The translations under genes and the position numbers were made by a program. From Opitutaceae bacterium (GTDB lineage: Bacteria > Verrucomicrobiota > Verrucomicrobiia > Opitutales > Opitutaceae), in the NCBI GenBank assembly GCA_947474995.1, contig CANJNJ010000036.1, forward strand, positions 1 through 38,930: 38,930 bases of DNA. Direction: 5' to 3'. Below are positions 25,166 through 35,075 of this stretch, in pieces. The notes under the pieces are model-generated. The model did not search any database, was not told where the DNA came from, and was given only the letters and a program-made list of their open reading frames with translations. Numbering within the stretch: position 1 is the first letter of the stretch; the number at the start of each line of letters is the position of its first letter.

Positions 25166-25447
25166 GCGCGGCGGAGCCGCAACCAAACCTCGGCCACGCA
25201 AAACTTCAGCAGCCAGGAATCATTTTGTGGCAGCTGAAATTCTTCTCGGCCGGCGAGGATTCTGCACGAGAGTAGTGCGGTCTTCTTCCGAGACTGCACT
25301 CGGGAAAAGGGGCGGCGCACCTGTTGTTGGTCGTTCCGCCTTCAGGCGGTGCTTGGGGCGCCTTCATTCCGCCTAAAGGCGGGACTACGAACAAGACCCG
25401 GCGTTTCCTTAAGACGAACATCTTGGTCGCTTCCTTCGAATCGTCAG
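25166..25447. repeat. Composite repeat array A
   Basis: This array fills most of the 425-base gap 25130-25554, which holds no credible gene. Modules in order: GCGCGGCGGAGCCGCAACCA (from 25166); a block from GGATTCTGCA (25257) through GTGCGGTCTTCTTCCGAGAC to TTGTTGGTC (25331) with a CTTCCGAG/CTCGGGAA hairpin; a TTCCGCC palindrome pair (25331-25392); and GAACATCTTGGTCGCTTCCT...CGTCAG (25416-25447). The same modules occur in the same order at 29611-29950 and 34622-34995. Confidence 0.8.
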
Positions 25448-25454
25448 GCGGATA

Positions 25455-25500
25455 GACGCGGATGAAAACTCCATCGATCCATCCGCGTTAATCCGCGGAA
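25455..25500. repeat. GACGCGGAT/ATCCGCGT repeat, copy 1
   Basis: GACGCGGATGAAAAC (25455 on) pairs with CCATCCGCGTTAATCCGCGG to form an imperfect hairpin. Related elements lie at 30711-30776 and 34665-34737. It directly follows array A. Confidence 0.65.
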
Positions 25501-25554
25501 AAGGCTTGGGGCCGTGCCCCGTTGGTGGCGGGCGGGCTGCCGACAGCGCGCCGG

Positions 25555-26574
25555 TCAGGGGCGGCTGGGCAAATCCACCAGGACCGATTCAGCCGGGAAG
25601 GGCTGGCCGTCGGCAAGGCGGACGAGGTTCGCCGTCGTCATCAGGGCGATTTCGCTTAACGCCTCGTGTGTGAAAAAAGCCTGGTGGGCGGTGATGAGCA
25701 CGTTGGGAAACGTCAGCAGGCGGGAAAGTTCGTCGTCCTGCAGAATCTCGCCGGAATGGTCCTCGAAGAAAAGTCCCTCCTCCTCTTCATAGACATCGAG
25801 GGCGACCCCGCCTAGCCGGCCCGTCTTGAGGGCCTCGATGAGCGCAGTGGTGTCCACCAGTTTGCCGCGGCTCGTGTTGAGCAGGTACGCGCCCGGTTTC
25901 ATCCGGGCCAAAGACTCTGCGTTCAGCAGATAGCGGGACTGCGGCGTGAGTGGCAGGTGCAGCGAGACGATGTGACTCGCGGACAGCAGGGTGGCGAAAT
26001 CGGTGTAGCGCACCCCCTGGGTCGCCGCCCATTCGGGCGCGGGAAAAGGATCGTAGGCCAGCACGTCGGTGCCGAAGCCGCGAAAAATCTGCGCGGCGAT
26101 CTTGCCAATTTTGCCCGTGCCGACGACCCCGACGGTCTTGCCGTGAAGATCAAAGCCGACCAGGCCGCTCAGGGAAAAATTGTGTTCGCGGACGCGATTG
26201 TAGGCGCGGTGGATTTTGCGGTTGAGCGCGAGTAGGAGGGCGATCGTGTGTTCGGCGACGGCATACGGCGAATAGGCCGGCACGCGGATGACGGCGAGGC
26301 CGAGGGCCTTGGCGGCCGTGAGGTCCACGTTGTTGAAGCCCGCGCAACGCAGCGCCACGAGCCGCACACCGAGCTGGTGCAGTTGCTGCAAACACGCGGC
26401 GTCGAGCCGGTCGTTGACAAACACGCAGACCGCCTGGGCGCCGGCGGCGGTGGCGGCGGTTTCGCTGCTCAGCCGAAATTCATGGAACTGGCGGCGCAGT
26501 CGATCGGCGGCCGGAGCGCGCTCGAAGTACTCGCGGTCGTAAGGTTTGGTGTCGTAGAAGGCGACGGTGTTCAT
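25555..26574 (-). CDS. ldhA: D-lactate dehydrogenase (2-hydroxyacid dehydrogenase family)
   Basis: A 339-residue NAD-dependent enzyme that interconverts pyruvate and D-lactate, usually in fermentation. It has the dinucleotide fold motif VGTGKIG (151-157), the active-site Arg236 in NTSRGKLVD, a Glu in DVYEEEEG (about 264) and His297 in AHQAF. The segment LFFEDHSGEILQDDELSRLL and the ending NVLITAHQAFFTHEAL are close to the D-LDH (LdhA) subgroup rather than other family members. The ATG at 26574 is chosen; the open frame beyond it overlaps the ATPase gene. It starts 20 bases after the stop of the P-type ATPase on the same strand, suggesting an operon. Confidence 0.92.
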   Translation of the reverse strand: MNTVAFYDTKPYDREYFERAPAADRLRRQFHEFRLSSETAATAAGAQAVCVFVNDRLDAACLQQLHQLGVRLVALRCAGFNNVDLTAAKALGLAVIRVPAYSPYAVAEHTIALLLALNRKIHRAYNRVREHNFSLSGLVGFDLHGKTVGVVGTGKIGKIAAQIFRGFGTDVLAYDPFPAPEWAATQGVRYTDFATLLSASHIVSLHLPLTPQSRYLLNAESLARMKPGAYLLNTSRGKLVDTTALIEALKTGRLGGVALDVYEEEEGLFFEDHSGEILQDDELSRLLTFPNVLITAHQAFFTHEALSEIALMTTANLVRLADGQPFPAESVLVDLPSRP

Positions 26575-26594
26575 GATGGGGGAAGGGGTGACTC

Positions 26595-29345
26595 TCAGGG
26601 TCGTGATGATTTTAGGCTCACTTCCGGCCGCGCCGGTTCGTGGGGCTGACGGTGGCGGCCGACGCGAAGCCACTTTTCGATTTCCGCCGCCAGAAAGGCC
26701 GCGCCGGCCACGCCGCCGATGCGCAGCCAGGACTCGCCGGAGATGGGGGCGCTGTGGAAAAGTTTGTTCATCACGGGAGCGTAGGTGAAAAGCAGCTGCG
26801 CGCCGAGCATGACGAGCGAGCCGACGATGGCCCACCCGTTCGTGAACCAACCGATGGAGAAGAGGGATTGGTTCAGGGAGCGGCAACTGAAGAGATAGGT
26901 GATTTCCACGAGGACAACGCTGTTGACGGCCACGGTGCGCGCTGCCGCCAGCCCGGAATGCGCGACGCGCAGCTCCCACAGGAACAGTCCCAGTCCGCCG
27001 CCCACCATCAGGAGCGAGACCAGCGCGGTGCGCAGGAGGAGCATCCGCGTGAGCAACGGTTGCTTCGGGTCGCGGGGCGGCCGCAGCATGACATCGCTTT
27101 CCTTCGGCTCGAACGCCAGGGGCAGGCCCAGCAGCGTGTCGGTCAGATTAATCCAGAGCAGTTGGAGTGGCACCAACGGCAGCGGCAAACCGAGCACGAT
27201 GGCGGCCAGCAGCATCAGCGCCTCGCCGAGGTTGGTAGGAATGATCCACACGATGAATTTGGTGAGGTTGTCGAACACGCCCCGGCCTTCCTCGACGGCG
27301 GCCTCGATGCTCGCGAAGTTGTCGTCGGTGAGAATCATCGCGGCCGCGCCCTTGGCCACGTCCGTGCCGCTGATACCCATGGCGACGCCGATGTCGGCCT
27401 GCTTGAGGGCGGGGGCGTCGTTCACGCCATCGCCGGTCATCGCGACGATGTGGCCGCGCGACTGGAGCGCCCGCACGAGGCGGAGCTTTTGCTCGGGAGC
27501 CACGCGGGCAAAGACGGCGGTGCGATCGGCGACCTCGGGGAGTTCGGCGTCGGAGATTTTTTCGAGCGCGCGACCGGACAGGGCCACCAGCGCTCCATGC
27601 TCGGCGCGGCCCTTTAGTCCGATTTGGCCGGCGATGGCCCGCGCGGTGACGAGGTGGTCGCCCGTGATCATCTTCACCGCGATGCCCGCGTCCTGGCATT
27701 GGCGGACAGAGGCGATGGCGGCGGGTCGCGGCGGGTCCATCATCGCCTGCAAGCCGAGGAAGGTGAATCCCTCGGCGACTTGGGCGGGTTCGAGCTTGGC
27801 GAGATGCGCGGCCCCGGGCCGGCGGGCCAGCCCGAGCACCCGCAGGCCGCGGGCCGCCATTGTTTCGGCGGCGCGAAGCACGGCCGCCCGATCCAGCGCG
27901 ACCGCGGCGGAGCCTTCGCCGAGCGCGTCGGTGCAGCGCTCGAGCAGGCGTTCCAAGGCACCGACCTTGTAGATGACACGGCCGGAGGGCGTCGCGTGCA
28001 GCGTGGCGCGGAACATCTGCTCGGATTCAAACGGAATCGTGTCCACGCGCGGCGCGGCGCCTTGGGTGTGGACGCGCGTGAGTCCGCCCTTCTCGGCGGC
28101 CACGACCAGCGCGGCTTCGGTGGGGTCGCCCTGCACTTTTAACCGCCCGTCCTCCTGGCCGACTTGCGAGTCGTTGCACAGCAGTCCGGCCCGCAGGCAC
28201 TCGGTGAGCGCGGGATGTTCCGGCACTTTCACGACGGCACCCTCGAGCCGGAAGTCGCCCTTGGGTTCGTAGCCAGTACCGGTGACCGTGTAGAGTTTTC
28301 CGCCGGCGTAGATTTCCTGCACCGTCATCTGGTTCTCGGTGAGCGTGCCGGTTTTATCCGAGCAAATCACCGTGGTGCTGCCGAGGGTTTCGACGGCGGG
28401 AAGCCTGCGGATGATGGCCTGCCGTTTCGCCATCCGGGACACCCCGATGGCGAGGACGATGGTGACGGCGGCGGGCAGGCCCTCGGGAATCGCGCCGACC
28501 GCCAGCGCCACCGCCGCCATGAACATTTCGACCGGCTTTTCGCCGCGCGCGACGCCGAGTCCGAAGGTGACCACCGCCAGCGCGAAAATGGCCCAGAGCA
28601 CGAGGTTGCTGAACTGCGCGATTTTCTTCGTCAGCGGCGTGGACAACTCGACGGCGCCGGAGATGAGCCGGGCGATGCGACCAGTTTCGGTCTGGTCGCC
28701 GATGCCCCAGACGACGCCTTCGGCCTCGCCCCGGGTGATGAGCGTGCCGGTGTAGGCGAGATTTTTTCGGTCGGCGAGCAGGGTATCCAGCGGCAGCGGC
28801 TCGAGCTGTTTGGCGACCGGGAGCGATTCGCCAGTGAGGGCGGATTCGTCCGCATGGAGATGGCGGGCCTGGACGAGCCGCAGGTCGGCGGGCACGCGGT
28901 CGCCGGATTGGAGGAGCACCACATCGCCCGGCACGAGCTGATCGGAGGGGAGGCGGAGTTTTTGGCCATCGCGGCGCACCGTGGTTTCGGTGGCGACCAT
29001 CCGGGCGAGCGCCTCGATGGCCTTTTCCGCCTTCGACTCCTGGAGGAAGCCCACCACGGCGTTGAGCAGCACGACGCCCAAAATGACGCCCGCGTCCACC
29101 CATTCGGCAAGGGACGCCGTGACGCCGACCGCGACCAGCAGGATATAAACGAGCGGCTGGTGGAACTGCTGGAGAAATTTGCGCCACGGCGGCGTCCCCC
29201 GATGCGCAGTGACGCGGTTCGGGCCGAATTTCACCTGACGGCGACGGACCTCCTCGGCCGACAGACCGGTCGACAAATTCACGTCGAGGAAATGGACGAC
29301 TTCCCTCGCCGGCAGCTGGTGCCAGGCTTTATCTTTTTGCGTCAT
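26595..29345 (-). CDS. Calcium-type cation-transporting P-type ATPase
   Basis: A 916-residue P2A-like ATPase of the inner membrane that pumps a cation, probably calcium. It has the actuator motif LTGES (170-174), the helix-4 ion-site motif AIPEGLPAAV (285-294), the phosphorylated Asp330 in CSDKTGTLTEN, MITGDHLVTARAIA, and the hinge VAMTGDGVNDAPALKQADIG. An N-terminal cation-ATPase domain (residues 1-70) and a C-terminal six-helix domain complete the standard architecture. The PEGL motif fits Ca2+ or related pumps; the exact ion (Ca2+, Mn2+, Na+) cannot be settled here. It precedes ldhA. The start at 29345 matches the usual N-terminal position; no strong Shine-Dalgarno is seen. Confidence 0.93.
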   Translation of the reverse strand: MTQKDKAWHQLPAREVVHFLDVNLSTGLSAEEVRRRQVKFGPNRVTAHRGTPPWRKFLQQFHQPLVYILLVAVGVTASLAEWVDAGVILGVVLLNAVVGFLQESKAEKAIEALARMVATETTVRRDGQKLRLPSDQLVPGDVVLLQSGDRVPADLRLVQARHLHADESALTGESLPVAKQLEPLPLDTLLADRKNLAYTGTLITRGEAEGVVWGIGDQTETGRIARLISGAVELSTPLTKKIAQFSNLVLWAIFALAVVTFGLGVARGEKPVEMFMAAVALAVGAIPEGLPAAVTIVLAIGVSRMAKRQAIIRRLPAVETLGSTTVICSDKTGTLTENQMTVQEIYAGGKLYTVTGTGYEPKGDFRLEGAVVKVPEHPALTECLRAGLLCNDSQVGQEDGRLKVQGDPTEAALVVAAEKGGLTRVHTQGAAPRVDTIPFESEQMFRATLHATPSGRVIYKVGALERLLERCTDALGEGSAAVALDRAAVLRAAETMAARGLRVLGLARRPGAAHLAKLEPAQVAEGFTFLGLQAMMDPPRPAAIASVRQCQDAGIAVKMITGDHLVTARAIAGQIGLKGRAEHGALVALSGRALEKISDAELPEVADRTAVFARVAPEQKLRLVRALQSRGHIVAMTGDGVNDAPALKQADIGVAMGISGTDVAKGAAAMILTDDNFASIEAAVEEGRGVFDNLTKFIVWIIPTNLGEALMLLAAIVLGLPLPLVPLQLLWINLTDTLLGLPLAFEPKESDVMLRPPRDPKQPLLTRMLLLRTALVSLLMVGGGLGLFLWELRVAHSGLAAARTVAVNSVVLVEITYLFSCRSLNQSLFSIGWFTNGWAIVGSLVMLGAQLLFTYAPVMNKLFHSAPISGESWLRIGGVAGAAFLAAEIEKWLRVGRHRQPHEPARPEVSLKSSRP

Positions 29346-29610
29346 GGTTGGTGGAACACCTGCGGCGGAAACGCGGCGTGCATCGCGTTGGTGGAATCTT
29401 AGATCAAGATGTCGCCGGATACCTTGCAAAATTTGCCCGACTCTCCGCGCCGGTTGCCCTGCGCAAAGGGGGGCCTCGCGCCGTGCGACCTTTGCCTATG
29501 AAAGGTTGCCGCCAGTCTGGTAATGGGGGTGTTCAGTCAGTAAGGATGCCTCCTGCCGCGGCCTGCGGCCGCAACCCTAGGCGACGGAGGAGTTGCCACA
29601 AAAAGTCCTA
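29346..29610. other. Gene-free stretch upstream of the P-type ATPase
   Basis: No supported gene, tRNA or clear promoter. It is GC-rich, with a GCGGCCTGCGGCCGC near-palindrome around 29557-29571. It presumably contains the ATPase promoter, which I cannot place. Confidence 0.5.
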
Positions 29611-29950
29611 GCGCGGCGGAGCCGCAACCAAACTCAAGCCGTCAGGCTTTTTTTGCACAGGCGGCCAATCCGAGAACGAACTGAGATCAATCCCTCCGTC
29701 TGACCTCGGTTCGTGCTCCGGTAAAATTCAGGGGCTTGTGCCAGGGCCCATTCGCAACTCCTTGTGGCTTTGAAATTCCTCGTGGCTTGCACGGATTCTG
29801 CAAAACAGGGGCGCGGTCTTTTTCCGCGATTGCGCTCGGAAAAATGGCTGCGCAGCCGTTGTTGGTCGTTCCGCCTAAAGGCGGGACTACGAACAAAAAC
29901 CGCGTTCGCTTTCGGCAAACATGTTGGTGTCTCCGCTCGAATAGCCAGAC
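29611..29950. repeat. Composite repeat array B
   Basis: Modules in the same order as array A: GCGCGGCGGAGCCGCAACCA (from 29611); the block GGATTCTGCA (29793) through GCGGTCTTTTTCCGCGAT and GCTCGGAAAAATGGCTGCGC to GTTGGTC (29867); a single-arm TTCCGCCTAAAGGCGG unit with ACTACGAAC (29867-29894); and AAACATGTTGGTGTCTCCGC then TCGAATAGCCAGAC (29917-29950). The 29634-29790 interval shows no gene. Confidence 0.8.
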
Positions 29951-29955
29951 ATGCT

Positions 29956-30150
29956 ATCGTCGAGAATCAGGCCGGAACGCACCGCGGAATTCACCGCGAA
30001 CGCCGCGACAAAGATTGCGGGCCCGCCCACCATGACGGATTTCCGATCCGCCTCAGGTGTAAGTCCGAGCGGGATCAGGGAGGCAACCACGGTGAGCAGA
30101 AACGCCGTGACCGCGGCTATGTCGCCGCAGGCGCGCGGACCCGGAGTAAG
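29956..30150 (-). pseudogene. Possible remnant of a membrane transporter
   Basis: One minus-strand frame shows two hydrophobic segments, AVTAFLLTVVASLIPLGL and MVGGPAIFVAAFAVNSAV, joined by a charged loop (TPEADRKS) and followed by RSGLILDD. Third positions are GC-rich as in real genes here. The FAVNSAVxSxLIL pattern recalls major-facilitator transporters such as ArsJ from memory, but this is only about 65 codons, has no convincing start, and runs into array B at its 3' end. I read it as a decayed fragment cut by the repeat; a chance frame is possible. Confidence 0.35.
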
Positions 30151-30276
30151 CGGTTTAGCGAAACGTATAGCCACGAGCGCCGAGCGAGCGGAGGTTCCAC
30201 TCGCTGGCGTTCGGGGCGGCAAACGCCCGGGTCCCCGTCGGAGTCGGAATCATTGCCTTCGCTCCTGCCGTTATTC

Positions 30277-30735
30277 ATGCCTTACCCCTTGCCGAAGACT
30301 CTCGAACCCTCTCCCGCCCTGCGCCCCAAAATCCTGGCGGTGGACGATTCCAAGACCGTGCGCCGCCTGGCCCAACAGGTGCTCCGCGATTTCGACTGCG
30401 AGGTGAGCGAGGCCGCGAACGGGTTCAAAGCCCTGTTCGCCATGGAACGGATCCTGCCCGATCTCATTCTTCTCGATGTGAACATGCCCACCATGGACGG
30501 GCTGGAAATGCTCACCCTGCTCAGTTCCAAGCCGGAGCTGAAGGCGATCCCGGTCATCATGCTGACCTCGCCCGCCGATCACTCCGTCAGTGGTGAACTT
30601 GCGGCGTTGGGCGTCAGCGCCACCCTGATGAAGCCCTTCACCCCCGCCGAGCTCATCGCCAAGATTCGCGGCGTGCTCCCGCTGAAGCCGGTCCGGCCCC
30701 ATCTCCCCGCCGATGACGCGGATGGACGCGGATAA
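30277..30735 (+). CDS. Single-domain response regulator (CheY-like receiver)
   Basis: A 152-residue receiver-domain protein. The acidic pair Asp23-Asp24 (AVDDSKTVRR), the phospho-acceptor Asp67 (LILLDVNMPTMDG), Thr97 (VIMLTSPAD) and Lys119 (LMKPFTPAEL) are all present, so it should be phosphorylated by a histidine kinase, probably encoded elsewhere. There is no output domain; such proteins act through protein contacts, often on motility or in phosphorelays. The ATG at 30277 gives an N-terminal extension of about 16 residues before the domain. The C-terminal residues (about ADDADGRG) and the stop codon come from a GACGCGGAT repeat. No kinase or chemotaxis gene is nearby. Confidence 0.88.
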   Translation: MPYPLPKTLEPSPALRPKILAVDDSKTVRRLAQQVLRDFDCEVSEAANGFKALFAMERILPDLILLDVNMPTMDGLEMLTLLSSKPELKAIPVIMLTSPADHSVSGELAALGVSATLMKPFTPAELIAKIRGVLPLKPVRPHLPADDADGRG

Positions 30736-30776
30736 GTCCGGACCGAACCATGCGCGTTAATCCGCGTGATCCGCGA
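30711..30776. repeat. GACGCGGAT/ATCCGCGT repeat, copy 2
   Basis: GATGACGCGGATGGACGCGG (from 30711) pairs imperfectly with GCGTTAATCCGCGTGATCCG (to 30776). Its first part is translated as the C-terminus of the response regulator. Confidence 0.7.
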
Positions 30777-30985
30777 GGCTCGGTCGTAACGATTCGGCTG
30801 GAGGGCGCCGAAAAAAAGTTGGGTTGATGATCGTGATATTTGCTTATGCGATCGCGGAGCATGCCGAATCCTCACTCCACCTTTATCGAAGGCTGATTGG
30901 CTCTCTTCCTCCTAGCTTCATGGCTCCTGAATTAACTCAGCGGATTGATTATCCGAGCCTTAAATCCTTGGTTCTCTCTCTGCGC

Positions 30986-31063
30986 CTCTGCGCCGTGAGC
31001 GAAGCGGGCGGGAGTGGAGTTTGGGCCAAGGCGGTGACTCGCGCAAGGCGGCAGGGCGCAGAG
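30986..31063. repeat. CTCTGCGCC/GGCGCAGAG inverted repeat downstream of ureC
   Basis: Nine-base perfect arms CTCTGCGCC (30986-30994) and GGCGCAGAG (31055-31063) end 3 bases before the ureC stop codon. The whole 330-base gap 30736-31065 between the response regulator and ureC holds only this and the preceding repeat, plus an AT-richer stretch (30825-30970) with no gene I can support. The hairpin could act as the 3' end of the ureC transcript. Confidence 0.6.
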
Positions 31064-31065
31064 GA

Positions 31066-32835
<1,770 letters not shown>

Positions 32836-33010
32836 CGGAAGAATTTTTTTTGGGTCACAGAGTACAAGGCGTGGTTCCGCCGCGAATCAGGGCTCGATTT
32901 TCCGCCTCATCCGCGGAAATGCCTTGGCGCAGAGTCCTGGCCGGTCGGAATGAGAGTCGCAGTTGGCGTGCATCCTTGGGAATGGCGGGAGAGACTAAGC
33001 CTCCGTGACC
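32836..33010. other. ureB-ureC spacer with repeat-like sequence
   Basis: A 175-base spacer with no gene. It contains fragments of several palindromic families: GGGTCACAGAGTAC (32855 on), TCATCCGCGGAA (near 32909) and GCCTCCGTGACCTCAGTGCC (33000 on), the last overlapping the 3' end of ureB. A short A-tract lies just before ureC, where a Shine-Dalgarno would be expected, and no clear one is seen. Confidence 0.55.
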
Positions 33011-33373
33011 TCAGTGCCTCCGCGGTCGTCGCGGTGATCCTGCCTTGGTTTTGGATTTTGCATCGAGCTTGCCGTTGATCTTCGCGTTGAGGCCGAACAC
33101 TTCGCGGGCGCCGGCGAGGGCGACGAGTTCGACGCGTTTGGTGTCGCCGGCTTCGAAGCGCACCGCCGTGCCGGCGGGAATGTTGAGACGGAAACCGCGC
33201 GACGCGGCGCGATCAAAGCGCAGCGCCGTATTGGTTTCGAAGAAATGGTAGTGCGAGCCGACCTGAATCGGGCGATCGCCGGTATTGGCCACTTCGAGGA
33301 TGACCGTTGCCAGAGCGACGTTGGCGGCCAAAGCGGTGGCGTCGGCCGCGACGATGATTTCACCGGGAATCAT
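33011..33373 (-). CDS. ureB: Urease beta subunit
   Basis: A 120-residue structural subunit of urease. It begins [11 protein letters not shown] and contains the family hallmarks [37 protein letters not shown], and [18 protein letters not shown], then [17 protein letters not shown]. After the normal end, a basic tail ([14 protein letters not shown]) extends the protein by about 15 residues compared with the usual 101-106; this tail and the stop codon are read from repeat sequence. It lies 21 bases after ureA and is followed by a repeat-bearing spacer before ureC. Confidence 0.96.
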   Translation of the reverse strand: MIPGEIIVAADATALAANVALATVILEVANTGDRPIQVGSHYHFFETNTALRFDRAASRGFRLNIPAGTAVRFEAGDTKRVELVALAGAREVFGLNAKINGKLDAKSKTKAGSPRRPRRH

Positions 33374-33394
33374 GGGGAGAGTGTGACAGGACTA

Positions 33395-33697
33395 TTATCG
33401 AATCGGATGATGCACGGTCACCAGCTTGGTGCCGTCGGGGAAGGTGGCTTCGACTTGTACGTCGTGAATCATGTCGGCGATGCCTTCCATGACGTCGGCG
33501 AGTTTGAGGATCGTGGTCCCGTAACTCATCAACTCGGCCACCGTGCGGCCATCGCGGGCGCCTTCGATGATCTCGTAGGTGATGATGGCGATGGCCTCGG
33601 GGTAGTTGAGCTTGAGCCCGCGCGCCTGGCGGCGTCGCGCGAGGTCGGCGGCGGTGACGATCAGGAGTTTTTCGCGTTCGCGGGGGGTGAGATGCAT
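33395..33697 (-). CDS. ureA: Urease gamma subunit
   Basis: A 100-residue structural subunit that packs with UreB and UreC in the urease trimer. The family sequence is complete: [74 protein letters not shown] and the terminal TVHHPI. The ATG at 33697 was chosen over an open frame extending to 33814 because it matches the universal start and length; the extra stretch is palindromic repeat. It follows urtE after that 91-base repeat-containing spacer and leads the structural group. Confidence 0.97.
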   Translation of the reverse strand: MHLTPREREKLLIVTAADLARRRQARGLKLNYPEAIAIITYEIIEGARDGRTVAELMSYGTTILKLADVMEGIADMIHDVQVEATFPDGTKLVTVHHPIR

Positions 33698-33711
33698 GGC
33701 GGGGAAAGGTG

Positions 33712-33773
33712 AATTCAGAAGCCAGGAAACCAGGAGCAAAGCCTCTGATTCATGGCTTCTTGGCTTCGGAATT
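33712..33773. repeat. Inverted repeat in the urtE-ureA spacer
   Basis: Arms AATTCAGAAGCCAGGAA (33712-33728) and TTCTTGGCTTCGGAATT (33757-33773) match at 15 of 17 positions. The element occupies most of the 91-base gap between urtE and ureA and lies immediately upstream of the ureA start. Confidence 0.8.
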
Positions 33774-33788
33774 AATGGCTCTGGTTTT

Positions 33789-34586
33789 TCAAACTTGGAG
33801 GTACTCTTTAACAACCTCGTCGGTGAGTGTGGCGATCGGGCCGGAGGAGACGACTACGCCGCGATCCATTGCGAAGTAGCGGTCGGCGACTTCGCGGCAG
33901 AAGTCCACGTATTGTTCGACGAGGAGAATCGCGAGCGAGTGCTCCTGTTTGAGTTGCTGCACGGCGTGCTTGATTTCTTCGACCGCCCGCGCGGCCTGCT
34001 CGAAGGCGGCCGCGGGGGCGCGAGGGGCCTTGAGCTTTTTCAACGTGTCGCCGATTTGGTCGATGATCGACGGCTGGATGCCTTCGGTTGGTTCGTCGAG
34101 GATCAGGAGTTTCGGTTCGGTGAGCAACGCGCGACCGATGGCCAACTGCTGCTGCTGGCCGCCCGAGAGGACGCCGCCCTTGCGCGAGAGCATTTCCTTC
34201 AGGACGGGAAAGAGGGCGAACACGCGCTCCAGCCCGGCGCGCGCCGCGGCCCCCTTGCGTCCGTGCACGACGAGCCCGACCTGAAGATTTTCTCCAACCG
34301 TGAGGTGAGGGAAGATATCGCGGCCCTGCGGCACGTAGCCGATCCCGGCCCGGGCCCGAACATCCATGGGAAGTTTTTCAATCGACTGGCCCGCGAGGGT
34401 AATGGTGCCGGAGCGGACGGGTAACACGCCCGTGATGGAACGAAGGGTGGTGGTCTTGCCCACGCCGTTGCGGCCCATGAGCGCCACGACCTCGCCGGGC
34501 GCGATGTCGAGAGCGACGCCGCGGAGAATGCGCGAACCTCCGATGTAGGTTTCGATCCCGGAAAGTTGGAGGAGCGGGCTAGGCAC
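33789..34586 (-). CDS. urtE: Urea ABC transporter ATP-binding protein UrtE
   Basis: A 265-residue ATPase of the branched-chain/urea (HAAT) importer class. Walker A is GRNGVGKT (38-45), the signature [16 protein letters not shown] (140-155) and Walker [11 protein letters not shown] (160-169), followed by the UrtE-like [10 protein letters not shown]. Between IIDQIG and the switch-loop strand [20 protein letters not shown] lies an inserted stretch of about 29 residues ([20 protein letters not shown] and on) rich in Ala, Glu and Lys, probably a helix, which typical UrtE proteins of about 230 residues lack. It pairs with UrtD on the UrtB-UrtC membrane core. A 489-base repeat array separates it from urtD. 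Confidence 0.93.
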   Translation of the reverse strand: MPSPLLQLSGIETYIGGSRILRGVALDIAPGEVVALMGRNGVGKTTTLRSITGVLPVRSGTITLAGQSIEKLPMDVRARAGIGYVPQGRDIFPHLTVGENLQVGLVVHGRKGAAARAGLERVFALFPVLKEMLSRKGGVLSGGQQQQLAIGRALLTEPKLLILDEPTEGIQPSIIDQIGDTLKKLKAPRAPAAAFEQAARAVEEIKHAVQQLKQEHSLAILLVEQYVDFCREVADRYFAMDRGVVVSSGPIATLTDEVVKEYLQV

Positions 34587-34664
34587 TTTGAAAAACGTGT
34601 TTTTTGGTCGCAGAGAGCCCAGCGCGGCGCAGCCGCAACCAAAAGGGACAAGGCATTGTTTTTA

Positions 34665-34737
34665 ACCGCGGATAACACGGATGGCGCGGATTGGTAGGGA
34701 CTTTATCCGGGATTGATCCGTGTAATCCGCGGTTAAA
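34665..34737. repeat. GCGGAT palindrome, copy 3 (inside array C)
   Basis: TTTAACCGCGGATAACACGG (from 34665) pairs with CCGTGTAATCCGCGGTTAAA (to about 34737), giving a long, nearly perfect hairpin with about 35 unpaired bases between the arms. It is the best-preserved member of the family in the window. Confidence 0.85.
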
Positions 34738-34870
34738 CGGCTCGAACAAGATGGCTCGGAAAATCTTTGTGGCCGGAAAAGATTCCGCAGTACAGCCGTG
34801 TGCTCTTTTTCCGAGACGGCGCCCGGAAAAAATGGCTGCGCCGCCGCGAATCTGAATTCGGAGCAATCTC

Positions 34871-34937
34871 TCACGCGGAGAGGCGGAGGCGCGGAGAGCC
34901 CCGATGGCTCCTCCGCGTCTCCGCGCACTCCGCGTGA
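34871..34937. repeat. CACGCGGAG palindromic repeat, copy 2 (inside array C)
   Basis: Perfect 10-base ends TCACGCGGAG (34871-34880) and CTCCGCGTGA (34928-34937), identical to those of the element at 5672-5756. The internal GGCGGAGGCGCGGAG also pairs with CTCCGCGTCTCCGC. Confidence 0.82.
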
Positions 34938-35075
34938 AGATCTGGTCCAAGCTGCAAGACAAACCTGTTGGGGCCTTCGCTCGAATAGTCAGACCAAGGT
35001 CCAAGCCGCGGTCACAGAGAAATCCTCTGTGCTCTTGGTTTGGGTCTCTGTGTCCTCTGTGACGCAACCTCATGG

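Larger units (their letters stand above)
34622..34995. repeat. Composite repeat array C
   Basis: Fills the 489-base gap between urtE and urtD (34587-35075), which holds no gene. Modules: GCGCGGCGCAGCCGCAACCA (from 34622); a GCGGAT palindrome (34665-34737); GATTCCGCAGTACAGCCG through CTCTTTTTCCGAGACGGCGC and CCGGAAAAAATGGCTGCGCC (34780-34846); the CACGCGGAG palindrome (34871-34937); and CAAACCTGTTGGGGCCTTCG then CTCGAATAGTCAGACC (34960-34995). The outer modules match arrays A and B; the two palindromes are inserted between them. A CACAGAG/CTCTGTG repeat follows (about 35011-35063). Confidence 0.82.

Noticed and set aside
25130-25554. CRISPR array in the repeat-rich gaps
   Set aside because: The repeats are different palindromes without regular spacing or equal-length spacers, and no cas genes are present.
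28164-29402. A 412-codon plus-strand frame opposite the P-type ATPase
   Set aside because: It is antisense to complete ATPase motifs and shows only shadow composition.
17586-31065. Integrative element or phage as the cause of the urease split
   Set aside because: No integrase, transposase, attachment-site duplication or tRNA was seen at the borders; only short palindromic repeats are present, so the mechanism stays open.
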